Positions 37,004-46,386 are shown, numbered from the stretch's first letter. The stretch: DNA of 64,000 bases from Saprospiraceae bacterium (GCA_016714445.1 JADJNF010000007.1:434001-498000); one strand, 5' to 3'. Notes: a model not told the origin generated them from the letters alone. A program made the numbers and translations.

Positions 37004-37417
37004 ATGAAACAGGTTTTTATCGATGCCAATGTATTGGTGGCTGTAATGAACAAGGAATACCCATTGTTTTCTGATGCTGCGCGCGTTTTGAGCTTTGCAG
37101 ATAGATCTGATTATAAGCTTTTTACATCACCTGTTTGCCTTGCCATTGCTTTCTATTTTGCTGAGAAAAAAAGTGGTACTTCACTAGCAAAAAAGAAACT
37201 CAAATTACTTTTGGATCATATCAAAGTTACCACCGTCGATGATAAAATAGTCAGGCAAGCTTTGAGTAATGCTCCCATCCATGATGTAGGAGATGGTATG
37301 CAATATTACTCAGCAATCCTATCAGGATGTACGTACATCGTAACCGAAGATAAAGATGACTTTTACTTTTCTGATATCGACATCGTTAGTTGTAAGGAAT
37401 TTTTGCAGACTTGTTAA
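37004..37417 (+). CDS. PIN-domain ribonuclease toxin (VapC-like)
   Basis: A 137-residue PIN-domain protein. The acidic residues expected for Mg-dependent RNase activity are in place: FIDANVLVAV (Asp7 region) at the N-terminus, a middle acidic pair, and YIVTEDKDDFYF near the C-terminus (ED-x-DD). It forms a toxin-antitoxin operon with the preceding gene. VapC-type toxins cleave tRNA or rRNA sites to stop growth. Confidence 0.82.
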   Translation: MKQVFIDANVLVAVMNKEYPLFSDAARVLSFADRSDYKLFTSPVCLAIAFYFAEKKSGTSLAKKKLKLLLDHIKVTTVDDKIVRQALSNAPIHDVGDGMQYYSAILSGCTYIVTEDKDDFYFSDIDIVSCKEFLQTC

Positions 37418-37484
37418 TGAAAATCATTCACAAGATTTAGCCACAACCTATTGACCTGTCTTCAATGATTCTATTGAATTCTGT

Positions 37485-37778
37485 TTATTGCGCTCCTTCT
37501 ATCAATTTTTCCAATTGGGTCAATGACTGCATGCCTGATTGACGCCAGAGTATCTCTCCTTTTTTGTATAACACAAAGGTCGGAACACCCTGAATTTTCA
37601 TTTCCTGTGCTATACCGGGATTTTTGTCCACATCGATCTTGATGATTTTACCTTTTTCACCTATTTTGGCTGCTAATTGCTCCAGAACAGGTGCCATTGC
37701 TTTACATGGTCCACACCAGGTAGCTGTAAAGTCTACTAAAGTTGGAGTATCGCTATTGATGATATCTGAGTATTTCAT
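37485..37778 (-). CDS. trxA: Thioredoxin
   Basis: A 97-residue cytoplasmic thiol-disulfide oxidoreductase. The active site WCGPC is at residues 21-25, preceded by VDFTATWCGPCKAMAP, and the cis-Pro motif is IQGVPTFVLY at about 71-80. Size and fold features are usual. Whether it is the main thioredoxin cannot be told from this window. Confidence 0.88.
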   Translation of the reverse strand: MKYSDIINSDTPTLVDFTATWCGPCKAMAPVLEQLAAKIGEKGKIIKIDVDKNPGIAQEMKIQGVPTFVLYKKGEILWRQSGMQSLTQLEKLIEGAQ

Positions 37779-37905
37779 TGTGTACGGATGTTTATTTATG
37801 TAAATGAATACAAAGGTAGTAGGAAAAAAGTTCCTGTAGTGTGATTTTGGTTACACAGCTAGTTTTTGTATAAAATTCTTATCTTCGCAAAAATTTCAAA
37901 AAAAG

Positions 37906-38442
37906 ATGATTCTCTCAGACGTAGAAATATTAAAAAGTATTGAAAATGGTAATATCGTCATCGAGCCTTATCGGCCTGATTGTCTTGGTACCAACTCTTA
38001 CGATGTACATCTTGGAAAATGGCTGGCTGTGTATGAAAATCATGAACTGGACGCTAAAAAACACAATACCATCCGCCATTTTGAGATTGAAGAAGATGGA
38101 TTTGTTCTTCAACCCGGCACTTTGTATCTGGGTGTGACCGAAGAATATACTGAAACCCACCATACAGTCCCATTTCTTGAAGGAAAATCGTCTATAGGGC
38201 GTCTGGGTATAGACATACATGCCACTGCAGGCAAAGGCGATGTAGGATTTTGCAATACCTGGACACTGGAGATCTCATGTGTACAGCCTGTACGTGTATA
38301 TGCAGGTATGCCCATAGGCCAGCTGATATATTTTAAAGTGGATGGTGATATCGAAAACTATTACAATAAAAAATCAAACGCCAAATACAATCAACGCACA
38401 GATAAACCTGTAGAAAGTATGATGTGGAAAAATAAGTTCTGA
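37906..38442 (+). CDS. dcd: dCTP deaminase
   Basis: Dcd converts dCTP to dUTP, the first step toward dTTP. The 178 residues fit the family. EGKSSIGRLGIDIHATAGKG at about 89-108 and VGFCNTWTLEIS with the catalytic Glu at about 109-120 are diagnostic. Its product is passed to dUTPase. The gene stands alone on the plus strand after the divergent thioredoxin gene. Confidence 0.95.
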   Translation: MILSDVEILKSIENGNIVIEPYRPDCLGTNSYDVHLGKWLAVYENHELDAKKHNTIRHFEIEEDGFVLQPGTLYLGVTEEYTETHHTVPFLEGKSSIGRLGIDIHATAGKGDVGFCNTWTLEISCVQPVRVYAGMPIGQLIYFKVDGDIENYYNKKSNAKYNQRTDKPVESMMWKNKF

Positions 38443-38573
38443 CCAGTGTATCAAGAAAAGAGCTGCCGTAAGACTTAAATATATGTGGCGTAAAATATCA
38501 TTTTGAATATGAATGATCATTTTGCTGTTTGGTGTATATTTTGAAAAATTATTTCAAAAACTGAATCCTTCAC

Positions 38574-38603
38574 TTTGCACTATCAAACTTATCCTTATAT
38601 TTG
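38574..38603 (+). promoter_or_regulatory. Promoter of the ATP-grasp gene
   Basis: TTTG at 38574-38577 and TATATTTG at 38596-38603 are spaced 18 bases apart, matching the Bacteroidota TTTG-N17-21-TAnnTTTG arrangement. The start codon at 38623 lies 19 bases further on. Confidence 0.65.
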
Positions 38604-38622
38604 GCTTAAATAAAGATGAGTT

Positions 38623-39843
38623 ATGGCAGTGACCCCGTTAAATGTATTATGTATATCGAGATTTTTCAAAGGTGGAGACTTTATAAAAAGTGCAAAAGCA
38701 GAAGGAAATCAAGTATTTCTACTTACCAGTAAAAAGTTGGAACACGATCCTTGGCCATGGGACAGCATTGACGAAACCTTTTATATGGTAGAAGATGAAC
38801 ATGGTTACTGGAATCATGATCATTTGGTTGGCGGTTTGGCGCATAAAATGCGTAATACAAAATTTGATCTTTTTGTAGCTCTCGATGATTTTGATGTGGA
38901 ACATGTGGCATTTCTCAGAGAATATTTCAGAATCCCCGGCATGGGTGAATCTACTGCAAGATATTTCAGAGATAAATTGGCAATGAGAATCAAAGCAGAA
39001 TCAGAAGGTGTACCAGTGCCTAAATTTACTGCATTGTTTAATGATTCAGATATTAATCATTTTGCTGATCATGTACCGGCACCATGGTTAGTCAAACCAA
39101 GAATGCAGGCTTCAGCCGCAGGTATAAAAAAAATACATAACAAAGAACAATTATGGCAACATCTCAACCATTTGGGTGGAGAGAGACACGAGTACTTATT
39201 GGAAAAATTTGCACCTGGGGCCGTATATCATGTTGATTCCTTAACTACTGAAGGTAAAGTAGTTTTTTCCAGGGTGAGCCAATATATAGATACACCTTTT
39301 GAAGTAGCACACGGTGGCGGTATATTCAGGTCTCACACCATTGAGATGGGTTCTGAAGAAGACATAGCTTTACAAGAGTTAAATAAAGAAGTGATGAAAG
39401 CGTTTGGCATGCAATACAGCGCATCACACAGCGAATTTATAAAATGTATTGAAGATGGAAAGTACTATTTTCTTGAAACAGCATCAAGAGTCGGAGGTGC
39501 TAATCTTGCCGAAATGGTAGAATTTGCATCAGGCATCAATCTTTGGGCAGAGTGGGCTAAAATAGAAACAGCCGCAGTTAGAAAACAACCTTATAAGCTT
39601 CCAAAAGTAAAAAAAGATCATGCCGGTATCATAGTGTCTTTAAGCAGGTTTGAGCATCCGGATACTTCCTCATTTGAAGATAAGGAAATAGTATGGCGTA
39701 TGAAGAAAGATCATCACATAGGATTAATACTTGTGTCCAAAAACAAGGACAAAAACCTTCAGCTTCTGGACAAATATGCAGAAAGGGTAAAAAATGAGTT
39801 TCACGCCAGTCTGCCCGCCAAAGAAAAATTAGTAGGTGAATAG
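38623..39843 (+). CDS. ATP-grasp domain protein of unknown substrate
   Basis: A 406-residue protein that is a single ATP-grasp enzyme. After an N-terminal preATP-grasp domain with the LCISRFFKGGDF start, the ATP-grasp fold is shown by VPAPWLVKPRMQASAAGIKK at about 155-174 and EFIKCIEDGKYYFLETASRV (the Mg-binding E-x-N-like acidic patch). This resembles carboxylate-amine ligases of the BL00235/CARNS or biotin carboxylase-like type. It has its own good promoter and no obvious pathway neighbour, so substrates are unknown. Confidence 0.8.
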   Translation: MAVTPLNVLCISRFFKGGDFIKSAKAEGNQVFLLTSKKLEHDPWPWDSIDETFYMVEDEHGYWNHDHLVGGLAHKMRNTKFDLFVALDDFDVEHVAFLREYFRIPGMGESTARYFRDKLAMRIKAESEGVPVPKFTALFNDSDINHFADHVPAPWLVKPRMQASAAGIKKIHNKEQLWQHLNHLGGERHEYLLEKFAPGAVYHVDSLTTEGKVVFSRVSQYIDTPFEVAHGGGIFRSHTIEMGSEEDIALQELNKEVMKAFGMQYSASHSEFIKCIEDGKYYFLETASRVGGANLAEMVEFASGINLWAEWAKIETAAVRKQPYKLPKVKKDHAGIIVSLSRFEHPDTSSFEDKEIVWRMKKDHHIGLILVSKNKDKNLQLLDKYAERVKNEFHASLPAKEKLVGE

Positions 39844-39979
39844 ATCGTGGTAATATTGCACTAAATTTAAAAATATTTCAGTTGCAGCCATTTCCAAATT
39901 TTGACCATTTATTTTTACAGGCAAAAACTTGTATAAATTTATAGATGTACATTGTAAAATTTAAAATAAATCATATCAA

Positions 39980-41095
39980 ATGAGAAGTCAGTTTTTTATT
40001 CTTTCAGCACTAAGCTTCATGTTATGTCTGGTAAATTTACATGCTCAGGAACAGGCCTTTTTTATAAAAGGTAGCATTTCAGGTTTAAAAGCAGGCGATA
40101 AAGTGTTTCTTACCTATAATTATAATAAAAAATCAGTTAAGGATTCGTTTGTTCTATCTGATGCTACTTTTGAATTTAAAGGAAATATTGAAATTCCTGT
40201 CAAGGCAATTGTCTCAATACCATCTGAAGACAAAACCAGTACCTCTAAGGAGTTTTTTATTGAACCAAACCAAACTACCTCCATAGATGCGAAAGGTACG
40301 TTTAAAAACTCTAAAATCGAAGGAGGGACTGTGCAGTCAGATTATAATATACTAACAACACAACTTAAGTCACATGATGAAAAATACGAACTTCTGGTAG
40401 AAGAATTTATGAAACTTCGTGAAGCAAACGATACTGAAGGCATCAAAAATCTGGATCCAAAATTTGAATCTCTTGACATTGAAAAGAAAGTGATAGTCAA
40501 GAAATTTATAAAAGAGAAACCTTCTTCTTATGTAAGTTTTTCTTCAGTATCAGAACTAGCTTATATGATTGATAATGAATTTCTGGAGTTGTTTGATTTG
40601 CTTGGGCCCACATATAAAGATACGCCCAAAGGCAAAGAATTAACCACTCAGATTGAAAAAGCGAAAAAAACTTTTGTAGGTCAAAAAATACAAATTTTTA
40701 CTCAAAAAGATACCTCAGGAAATGAATTTTCTTTGTCAACTTTATCAGGCAAATATGTATTGATTGATTTTTGGGCCAGTTGGTGTGGACCTTGCAGAAG
40801 AGAAAATCCAAATATCGTTAAAGCTTATAACGCTTATAAAGATAAAAACTTTGAAATTCTTGGTGTCTCACTAGACAGTAAAAAAGAAGCTTGGATCAAT
40901 GCTATAAAAAAGGACGAACTTACCTGGTTTCATGTTAGTGATCTGAAGGGCTGGAAAAACGAAGTTTCGGATATGTTTGGGATAAGGTCCATCCCGCAAA
41001 ATTTACTTATTAATCCTGAAGGACAAATCATTGCAAGGAATGTAACCGGGGCCGATCTGGAAGCAGCGTTGGATAAATTTATAAATACAAAATAA
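39980..41095 (+). CDS. TlpA-like thiol-disulfide oxidoreductase with DUF4369 domain
   Basis: A 371-residue periplasmic protein. The signal peptide spans residues 1-22 (ending HAQE). The N-terminal DUF4369 domain (FIKGSISGLKAGDKVFLTY) reaches to about 230, with a helical spacer. The C-terminal thioredoxin fold carries WASWCGPCRREN with the active site at about 268-272. The cis-Pro loop is IRSIPQNLLI near 337. Such proteins reduce disulfides in the envelope, for instance on cytochromes, but the target here is unknown. Confidence 0.9.
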   Translation: MRSQFFILSALSFMLCLVNLHAQEQAFFIKGSISGLKAGDKVFLTYNYNKKSVKDSFVLSDATFEFKGNIEIPVKAIVSIPSEDKTSTSKEFFIEPNQTTSIDAKGTFKNSKIEGGTVQSDYNILTTQLKSHDEKYELLVEEFMKLREANDTEGIKNLDPKFESLDIEKKVIVKKFIKEKPSSYVSFSSVSELAYMIDNEFLELFDLLGPTYKDTPKGKELTTQIEKAKKTFVGQKIQIFTQKDTSGNEFSLSTLSGKYVLIDFWASWCGPCRRENPNIVKAYNAYKDKNFEILGVSLDSKKEAWINAIKKDELTWFHVSDLKGWKNEVSDMFGIRSIPQNLLINPEGQIIARNVTGADLEAALDKFINTK

Positions 41096-41237
41096 ACAAA
41101 TAAGAATTTTTTATTCCAATAAATTGGTGTTTTGAAATAGCGTTTAATTGCTAGTAAACTTGTGGATTTAGTAGTCCACAAGTAATAAATCAGTTATTCA
41201 AATTGTTTTTGGAAAACAATTATTCAGTTTCCAAGAT

Positions 41238-41552
41238 TTATCTCTTCGATCTGGTCTTTCTTGTAGTCTGATTGCTTCGTTGCATATACTTGATCAACTC
41301 TATAAAAAAAATAAGGATCAAAGCGCCACCAACAGAACTTATTAAATTACCGAAAAAACCACTCATCAGCGGTACTTTAGCTACTTTGACCAGCCAGCTT
41401 CCTATAAACCCACCTATCACACCAACCACAATATTCCCAAAAAACCCAAAACCTTCGCCACCTAGTATCCTGCTGGCTATATACCCGCTGACAGCACCAA
41501 AAAATACTGTAAGCACCAATGACCAATCAAAAGAACCCAACGACCATTCCAT
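41238..41552 (-). CDS. GlsB/YeaQ/YmgE family membrane protein
   Basis: A 104-residue integral membrane protein. Its Gly-rich helices GAVSGYIASRILGGEGFGFF and NIVVGVIGGFIGSWLV mark the transglycosylase-associated (GlsB/YeaQ) family, with a third hydrophobic segment at about 75-93. These proteins are induced by stress, with unclear mechanism. It lies beyond the nqr terminator on the same strand. Confidence 0.85.
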   Translation of the reverse strand: MEWSLGSFDWSLVLTVFFGAVSGYIASRILGGEGFGFFGNIVVGVIGGFIGSWLVKVAKVPLMSGFFGNLISSVGGALILIFFIELIKYMQRSNQTTRKTRSKR

Positions 41553-41596
41553 TGTTATAATTTTATGCCAAAGATAAATTAACTTTTTGAAACAAA

Positions 41597-41622
41597 AAAG
41601 GGAATCAAATCTGACTCCCTTT
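41597..41622 (-). terminator. Terminator of the nqr operon
   Basis: AAAGGGAATCA pairs with TGACTCCCTTT (one mismatch) around a short loop, followed on the minus strand by T runs. It is 26 bases past the nqrF stop at 41648. Confidence 0.8.
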
Positions 41623-41647
41623 GTATTTATGTATTTAGATATACAAT

Positions 41648-42997
41648 TTACCCTCCAAAATCATCAAAAGCAACATTCTCTTCGGGGATTCCCCATTCGT
41701 CAGCCATCTTGATAACAGATTGATTCATCATAGGCGGACCGCAGAAATAGACTTCTACCTCTTCTGGTGCTGGGTGCTTACTTAGATATTGTTCTATCAC
41801 AACATTATGTACAAATCCTTTGAAACCATCTCCTTCCGGATCATTCAGGTCTTTCTTTAGTACCCAATTATCTTCAGGTAGCGGATTATCCAATGCAACA
41901 GCAAACCTGAAGTTTGGAAATTTTTTCTCTATTTCTCTGAATTCTTCTATATAAAAGAGTTCCTGCTTAGTCCTGCCACCATAGAAAAAGGTCACCTTTC
42001 TGTCTGTTTTTAAAGTATGGAACAAATGATAAAGATGTGATCTCATTGGTGCCATACCTGCTCCACCCCCTACATAAAGCATCTCTGCCTGTGTCGGTTT
42101 GATGAAAAATTCTCCATAAGGTCCTGAAATAGTGACTTTATCACCTGGTTTTCTCGAGAAAACAAAAGATGAACAAATACCCGGATTAACAGCTTCGTAT
42201 CCGTCCCATTGTCTTTTACCATCAGCTCCAAATTTAAATTTGAACGGCGGAGTCGCAATCCTGATAGTTAGGGAAACAATATTTCCTTCTGCCGGGTGAT
42301 TTGACATGGAATATGCCCTGAAGATAGGTTCTTCGTTTACCATTTTCAGACCCCACATTTTGTTTTGATCCCAGTCCTTCTGAAATTTATCAGGGGTACT
42401 GTGGTATTTTGGATGAGCTGTAATATCAATGTCTTTAAAATCCACCGTACATGGCGGAACATCTATCTGAATATAACCCCCAGCCTGAAAATCCAGGTTT
42501 TCACCAGGAGGAAGTTTTACTATAAATTCTTTAATAAACGTCGCTACGTTATAGTTGGAAATCACTTCACATTCCCATTTTTTTATCCCAAATATTTCTT
42601 CCGGTATCCCGATCTTCATATCCTGTCGCACTTTCACCTGACAAGCAAGACGCATACCTTCTGCAGCTTCTTTCCTACTTAGGTGATTCATCTCTGTGGG
42701 CAGCACATCACCACCACCATCGTAAACATGACACTCGCACATGGCACACGTCCCTCCGCCACCACAAGCCGATGGAAGAAAAATGTTGCTATCACCTAAG
42801 GTTGAGAGCAAAGAAGACCCTGGCTTAGCCAAAATAGGATTTTCTTCATCTCCATTTATGATAATTTTTACATCACCTTGAGGTACAAGTTTTTTTCTTG
42901 CATAGATCAGCATATATGATAGCCCTAATATTACAACAGAAAATACAATTACTGCCATAAACACGGGCATCCACGATAATAAAGCTATAAATAACAT
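41648..42997 (-). CDS. nqrF: Na+-translocating NADH-quinone reductase subunit F
   Basis: NqrF takes electrons from NADH into the sodium-pumping Nqr complex. The 449-residue protein has an N-terminal membrane helix (about 5-30), then a [2Fe-2S] domain with CGGGGTCAMC (Cys78, 84 and 87) and RLACQ (Cys119). The FAD part starts near 130 with FRAYSMSNHPAEGNIV, and the NADH-binding end has GGGAGMAPMRSHLYH and CGPPMMNQS. It is the last gene of nqrABCDEF and is followed by a terminator. Confidence 0.96.
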   Translation of the reverse strand: MLFIALLSWMPVFMAVIVFSVVILGLSYMLIYARKKLVPQGDVKIIINGDEENPILAKPGSSLLSTLGDSNIFLPSACGGGGTCAMCECHVYDGGGDVLPTEMNHLSRKEAAEGMRLACQVKVRQDMKIGIPEEIFGIKKWECEVISNYNVATFIKEFIVKLPPGENLDFQAGGYIQIDVPPCTVDFKDIDITAHPKYHSTPDKFQKDWDQNKMWGLKMVNEEPIFRAYSMSNHPAEGNIVSLTIRIATPPFKFKFGADGKRQWDGYEAVNPGICSSFVFSRKPGDKVTISGPYGEFFIKPTQAEMLYVGGGAGMAPMRSHLYHLFHTLKTDRKVTFFYGGRTKQELFYIEEFREIEKKFPNFRFAVALDNPLPEDNWVLKKDLNDPEGDGFKGFVHNVVIEQYLSKHPAPEEVEVYFCGPPMMNQSVIKMADEWGIPEENVAFDDFGG

Positions 42998-43015
42998 TCT
43001 ATCTCTATTTTTAAA

Positions 43016-43621
43016 TTATTTAAATGCGGCAGGATCTATTCCCATAAGTCCCATAAAGGCCATGCCCATCAACCCGGTGAGCAAAAATGCCATTCCCAAA
43101 CCCCTCAATGGAGCAGGTACATGACTATATTGCATTTTTTCTCTAATGGCTGCAATCGCTACAATCGCCAATGCCCATCCGACGCCTCCTCCTAGACCAA
43201 AAGAAACTGACTGGGAAAAGTTGTATTCTTTAGTAATCATAAATAATGAAGCCCCAAGTATGGCACAGTTCACAGTGATCAATGGCAAAAATATTCCTAA
43301 TGAATTATAAAGTGAGGGTGAAACCTTCTCAACGACCATTTCAACCAACTGTACTAAAGCAGCAATGGTAGATATAAAAATAATAAATCTTAAAAAAGTC
43401 AGATCCATACCCAAAAGACCACCTTCTCCCAAAAGATAATGGTCAATCAACCAATTCATTGGAATAGTTAATCCATTTACAAATATGACGGCAATGCCAA
43501 GGCCTATAGCGGTCTTAACACTCTTTGAAACTGCCAAAAAAGAACACATCCCTAAGAAGTAAGAAAGTGCCAGATTTTCGATGAAGGCAGATTTTATGAA
43601 TATATTTATTAAGTCTCCCAT
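43016..43621 (-). CDS. nqrE: Na+-translocating NADH-quinone reductase subunit E
   Basis: A 201-residue membrane subunit with about six helices. The N-terminal IFIKSAFIENLALSYFLGMC and the GLGIAVIFVNGLTIPMNW block are characteristic of NqrE. It belongs to the RnfA/NqrE fold that pairs with NqrD to hold the intramembrane iron-sulfur site (Cys residues in FLGMCS and VNCAILGAS). It lies 19 bases before nqrF. Confidence 0.95.
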   Translation of the reverse strand: MGDLINIFIKSAFIENLALSYFLGMCSFLAVSKSVKTAIGLGIAVIFVNGLTIPMNWLIDHYLLGEGGLLGMDLTFLRFIIFISTIAALVQLVEMVVEKVSPSLYNSLGIFLPLITVNCAILGASLFMITKEYNFSQSVSFGLGGGVGWALAIVAIAAIREKMQYSHVPAPLRGLGMAFLLTGLMGMAFMGLMGIDPAAFK

Positions 43622-43645
43622 TTTATTCTATAATTGAATGATGTA

Positions 43646-44347
43646 TTATGAAATATCGACCAATTTTTTATTGTAATGCCTTTGAACCCAGATAATAATC
43701 GCCACAACAAACATAGCCGCCGGAGATAATATCATAAGATTATTAGCGGTATACCAGCTTAACAAAGAAATGTCTGTTGTATTAAGCAAATATTCCGAAG
43801 TAGGTCCTATAATTTTGAAATCAAGTAAAGATCCCTTTCCAAATAGTTCTCTTGTAGCAGCGATAATTATCAAAATTAAAGCATATCCTAACCCGTTGCC
43901 AATACCATCCAGAAATGATTTCCATGGCTTATTGGCCATGGCATATGCTTCCAGTCTTCCCATAACAATGCAGTTAGTAATTATAAGACCAATAAAGACC
44001 GAAAGATCCTTCCAAATAGGGTAATTTACTGCTTTTAATGCCAACTCTACGACTGTTACGAGAAAAGCTATTATGACCAATTGAACAATCATCCTGATTT
44101 GTTTAGGAATATAATTTCTAAGCATGGATGTGAAAAGATTCGAAAAAGCAGTAACAAATGTTACGGCTATTCCCATTACAATGGCTTTACTTAATAATGT
44201 TGTCACAGCCAATGCTGAACATACACCCAATACCTGAACCGTGATTGGGTTATTATCATTCAATGGATCGCTCAATAATTTTTTCTCATCCTTTCCAAAA
44301 GAAAAAGCGGATTCTTCCTTTATCTTTATATCTTTTACTTCTGCCAT
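43646..44347 (-). CDS. nqrD: Na+-translocating NADH-quinone reductase subunit D
   Basis: A 233-residue membrane subunit. I place the start at the ATG at 44347, two bases after the nqrC stop, since the frame's first codon at 44350 is GTG. NPITVQVLGVCSALAVTTLL and VFIGLIITNCIVMGRLEAY contain the conserved Cys residues of the NqrD/NqrE intramembrane iron site. An acidic cytoplasmic N-terminus (KDIKIKEESAFSFGKDEKK) precedes the first helix, which is somewhat longer than in many homologues. Confidence 0.94.
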   Translation of the reverse strand: MAEVKDIKIKEESAFSFGKDEKKLLSDPLNDNNPITVQVLGVCSALAVTTLLSKAIVMGIAVTFVTAFSNLFTSMLRNYIPKQIRMIVQLVIIAFLVTVVELALKAVNYPIWKDLSVFIGLIITNCIVMGRLEAYAMANKPWKSFLDGIGNGLGYALILIIIAATRELFGKGSLLDFKIIGPTSEYLLNTTDISLLSWYTANNLMILSPAAMFVVAIIIWVQRHYNKKLVDIS

Positions 44348-44349
44348 CA

Positions 44350-45146
44350 CTATTGATTTTTTGTTTCTGATTTTTTATTCTTAAGAATATATGGCTCATA
44401 ATATTTAAGTCCACGATCCAACATTTCATCGACACCATTTCCTGTTATGGTTGCACCCGATATTGCATCCACTTGATTAGTTGGATCCTTAACGCCACCT
44501 TTAACTACAGAAATAGATGTATATTCCCCATTGGTATTATAAATCTTTTTGCCGGCGAACTGACTATACCATGCTTTGTTGTCTTTTATTTCGGCCCCTA
44601 GACCCGGTGTTTCACCCTTATGATCAAATGCCTGTCCAGCAATAGTATTCCAGTCACCTTCTAAAGTAATGTATCCCCAAATCTCATCCCAAAGGCCTTT
44701 CCCTCTGACATAAATGATGTTATATTCCATCTTATCAGATGATGTAAAAGTAAAAACCGGTAAAAGTCTATCCATTTCAGGTTTTTTGACTCCTTAGCCA
44801 AATCGATTTCTTCAGCTTTGGATGCGGTCCCTCCTGTCGCTGATTTTATTTGATCTTCAGTCAATTCTTCACCTTTCATGTTGATCACTTTCTGTACTAT
44901 CTGGCTATTGAATAAGTCCTGTACCTCCTGATTAGAAAGAGTATTGACATCTTTACCCAATTGCTGGGAAACAGCTGACAAAATGCCTTTTTTATTATAC
45001 ACGGACTCATTTACAGAGTGGACATCTTTCAAACCCGACACCATCAGTGCGAGAACAAAAGCAACTACAATAGTCATAATCAGCGTAAACTTTATAATAT
45101 AACTGGTACTATGCACGGCTAAATCTTTTTTTAATGTTTGACTCAA
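44350..45146 (-). pseudogene. nqrC: nqrC with apparent single-base frameshift at a slippery heptamer
   Basis: NqrC is a periplasmic flavoprotein with a covalent FMN. The N-terminal part (161-residue frame from a TTG at 45146; a GTG at 45116 is also possible) has the membrane helix IIKFTLIMTIVVAFVLALM and runs to ESKNLKW. The C-terminal frame begins around ESKKPEMDRL and includes GAEIKDNKAWYSQFAG, then DAISGATITGNG with the FMN-binding SGAT. The two frames join at a 6-A run (44782-44787). Minus-strand text there reads A AAA AAC in the first frame, and slipping -1 gives exactly the second. A missing base in the run explains it equally well. Confidence 0.8.
44781..44787 (-). other. A AAA AAC slippery heptamer within nqrC
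   Basis: In the upstream reading frame the minus strand is TCA AAA AAC CTG, so the A AAA AAC heptamer is in the right register for tandem -1 slippage. The -1 frame then reads CCT GAA ATG, the start of the C-terminal part. No strong downstream stem was sought by folding. Confidence 0.45.
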
Positions 45147-46359
45147 TTACAAAATAATCGATAGTTGGAGCAAATGTATTTAATAAAAGTATGGCAAGCA
45201 TCCAACCTTCAGGATAAGCAGGATTCATAACTCTTATTATTATACCAATAAACCCAATCAGAATACCATATACCCACTTTCCTTTATCAGTAGAACTCGC
45301 TGTCACCGGATCAGTTGCCATAAATGCCATAGCAAAAAGGAATGAGCCCATCATCAGATGCTGCGTCCAGGTTACTGTCATGAATGGAGTTGAACCCAAT
45401 GCATTCAAAATCCATGTGGTTCCAATTAGTCCAACGAGCATTCCTGCCATAATTCTCCAACTGGCTACCCTGGTTAATATCAATATCAATGCTCCTATAA
45501 CAATAAAGACCTTATTTGTTTCACCTATTGACCCGGGAATTGCTCCCCAAATCATTTGTCCTTCAGAAAATACACTGGTTACCTTCTCCCATCCCCCTTC
45601 ATACGCTAAAGCCAACGGGGTGGCACCACTAAAACCATCTACAACTGTAGTAGCTGTATTAAAGGTATTCAGGCCCATCCATTCAAACAGGGTATTGAAA
45701 AATCCCGTATGAAACCAACCATAATCAGCCGATGCACCTCCTGAAATTTTTTCATAGCCGGAAATCCAACACTGATCACCAGCAATGGTAAGCGGATAAG
45801 CAAAAAACACAAAAACACGGGATAATAATGCAATATTCCAAATATTCATTCCTGTTCCACCAAACGCTTCTTTTCCAATGATAACCGCAAATACTATAGA
45901 AAGAGTCAATATCCACAAGGGTAAATCAGGAGGCATAATGAGTGGTATTAAAGCCCCTGTCACCAAATATCCTTCTTCAACTGCATGTCCTTTTTTGGCG
46001 GCAAAATAAAACTCTATACCAAGTCCAACTGCCATGCTGACTATGTAGATAGGTAAAAGCTTAATCAATCCGTGTGCTAATTTCAAGTGAAATCCTTCAA
46101 TAAAGCCAAGATATTCACCTGCTGCGACAAAATGTTGATGACCTATATTGTACGTACCGAATAAGTAACACAATTGCATAGCTATCACTACTGTTACCAT
46201 CAGTCTCTTAAGGTCCATACCATCTTTGATGTGTGTTCCACCTTTGGTCACAGTATCCGGGGCATAAGCAAAAGTAAAGAATGCATCATATGCTGTGTGC
46301 AGTAATGGACTCTTCTTTTTATCCGGTTCTATACTTTTTAAAAAATCTATTAATCCCAT
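45109..46359 (-). CDS. nqrB: Na+-translocating NADH-quinone reductase subunit B
   Basis: NqrB is the main membrane subunit for sodium translocation and ubiquinone reduction. The 416-residue protein has about ten predicted helices. The FMN attachment motif SGAT appears in VDGFSGATPLALA at about residue 240. FAMAFMATDPVTASS near residue 345 and the WMLAILLLNTFAPTIDY end are typical. Its end overlaps the TTG start of nqrC by 38 bases. Confidence 0.95.
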   Translation of the reverse strand: MGLIDFLKSIEPDKKKSPLLHTAYDAFFTFAYAPDTVTKGGTHIKDGMDLKRLMVTVVIAMQLCYLFGTYNIGHQHFVAAGEYLGFIEGFHLKLAHGLIKLLPIYIVSMAVGLGIEFYFAAKKGHAVEEGYLVTGALIPLIMPPDLPLWILTLSIVFAVIIGKEAFGGTGMNIWNIALLSRVFVFFAYPLTIAGDQCWISGYEKISGGASADYGWFHTGFFNTLFEWMGLNTFNTATTVVDGFSGATPLALAYEGGWEKVTSVFSEGQMIWGAIPGSIGETNKVFIVIGALILILTRVASWRIMAGMLVGLIGTTWILNALGSTPFMTVTWTQHLMMGSFLFAMAFMATDPVTASSTDKGKWVYGILIGFIGIIIRVMNPAYPEGWMLAILLLNTFAPTIDYFVIESNIKKRFSRA

Positions 46360-46386
46360 TTGTTGTATAATAAATTAGTTTTGATA

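Noticed and set aside
37431..37445. TTTAGCCACAA as a third copy of the 148-bp element
   Set aside because: Only about 11 bases match and no terminal repeats are present.
44661..45146. Treating the two nqrC frames as separate genes
   Set aside because: Each lacks half of NqrC, they overlap, and both pieces match one protein in order.
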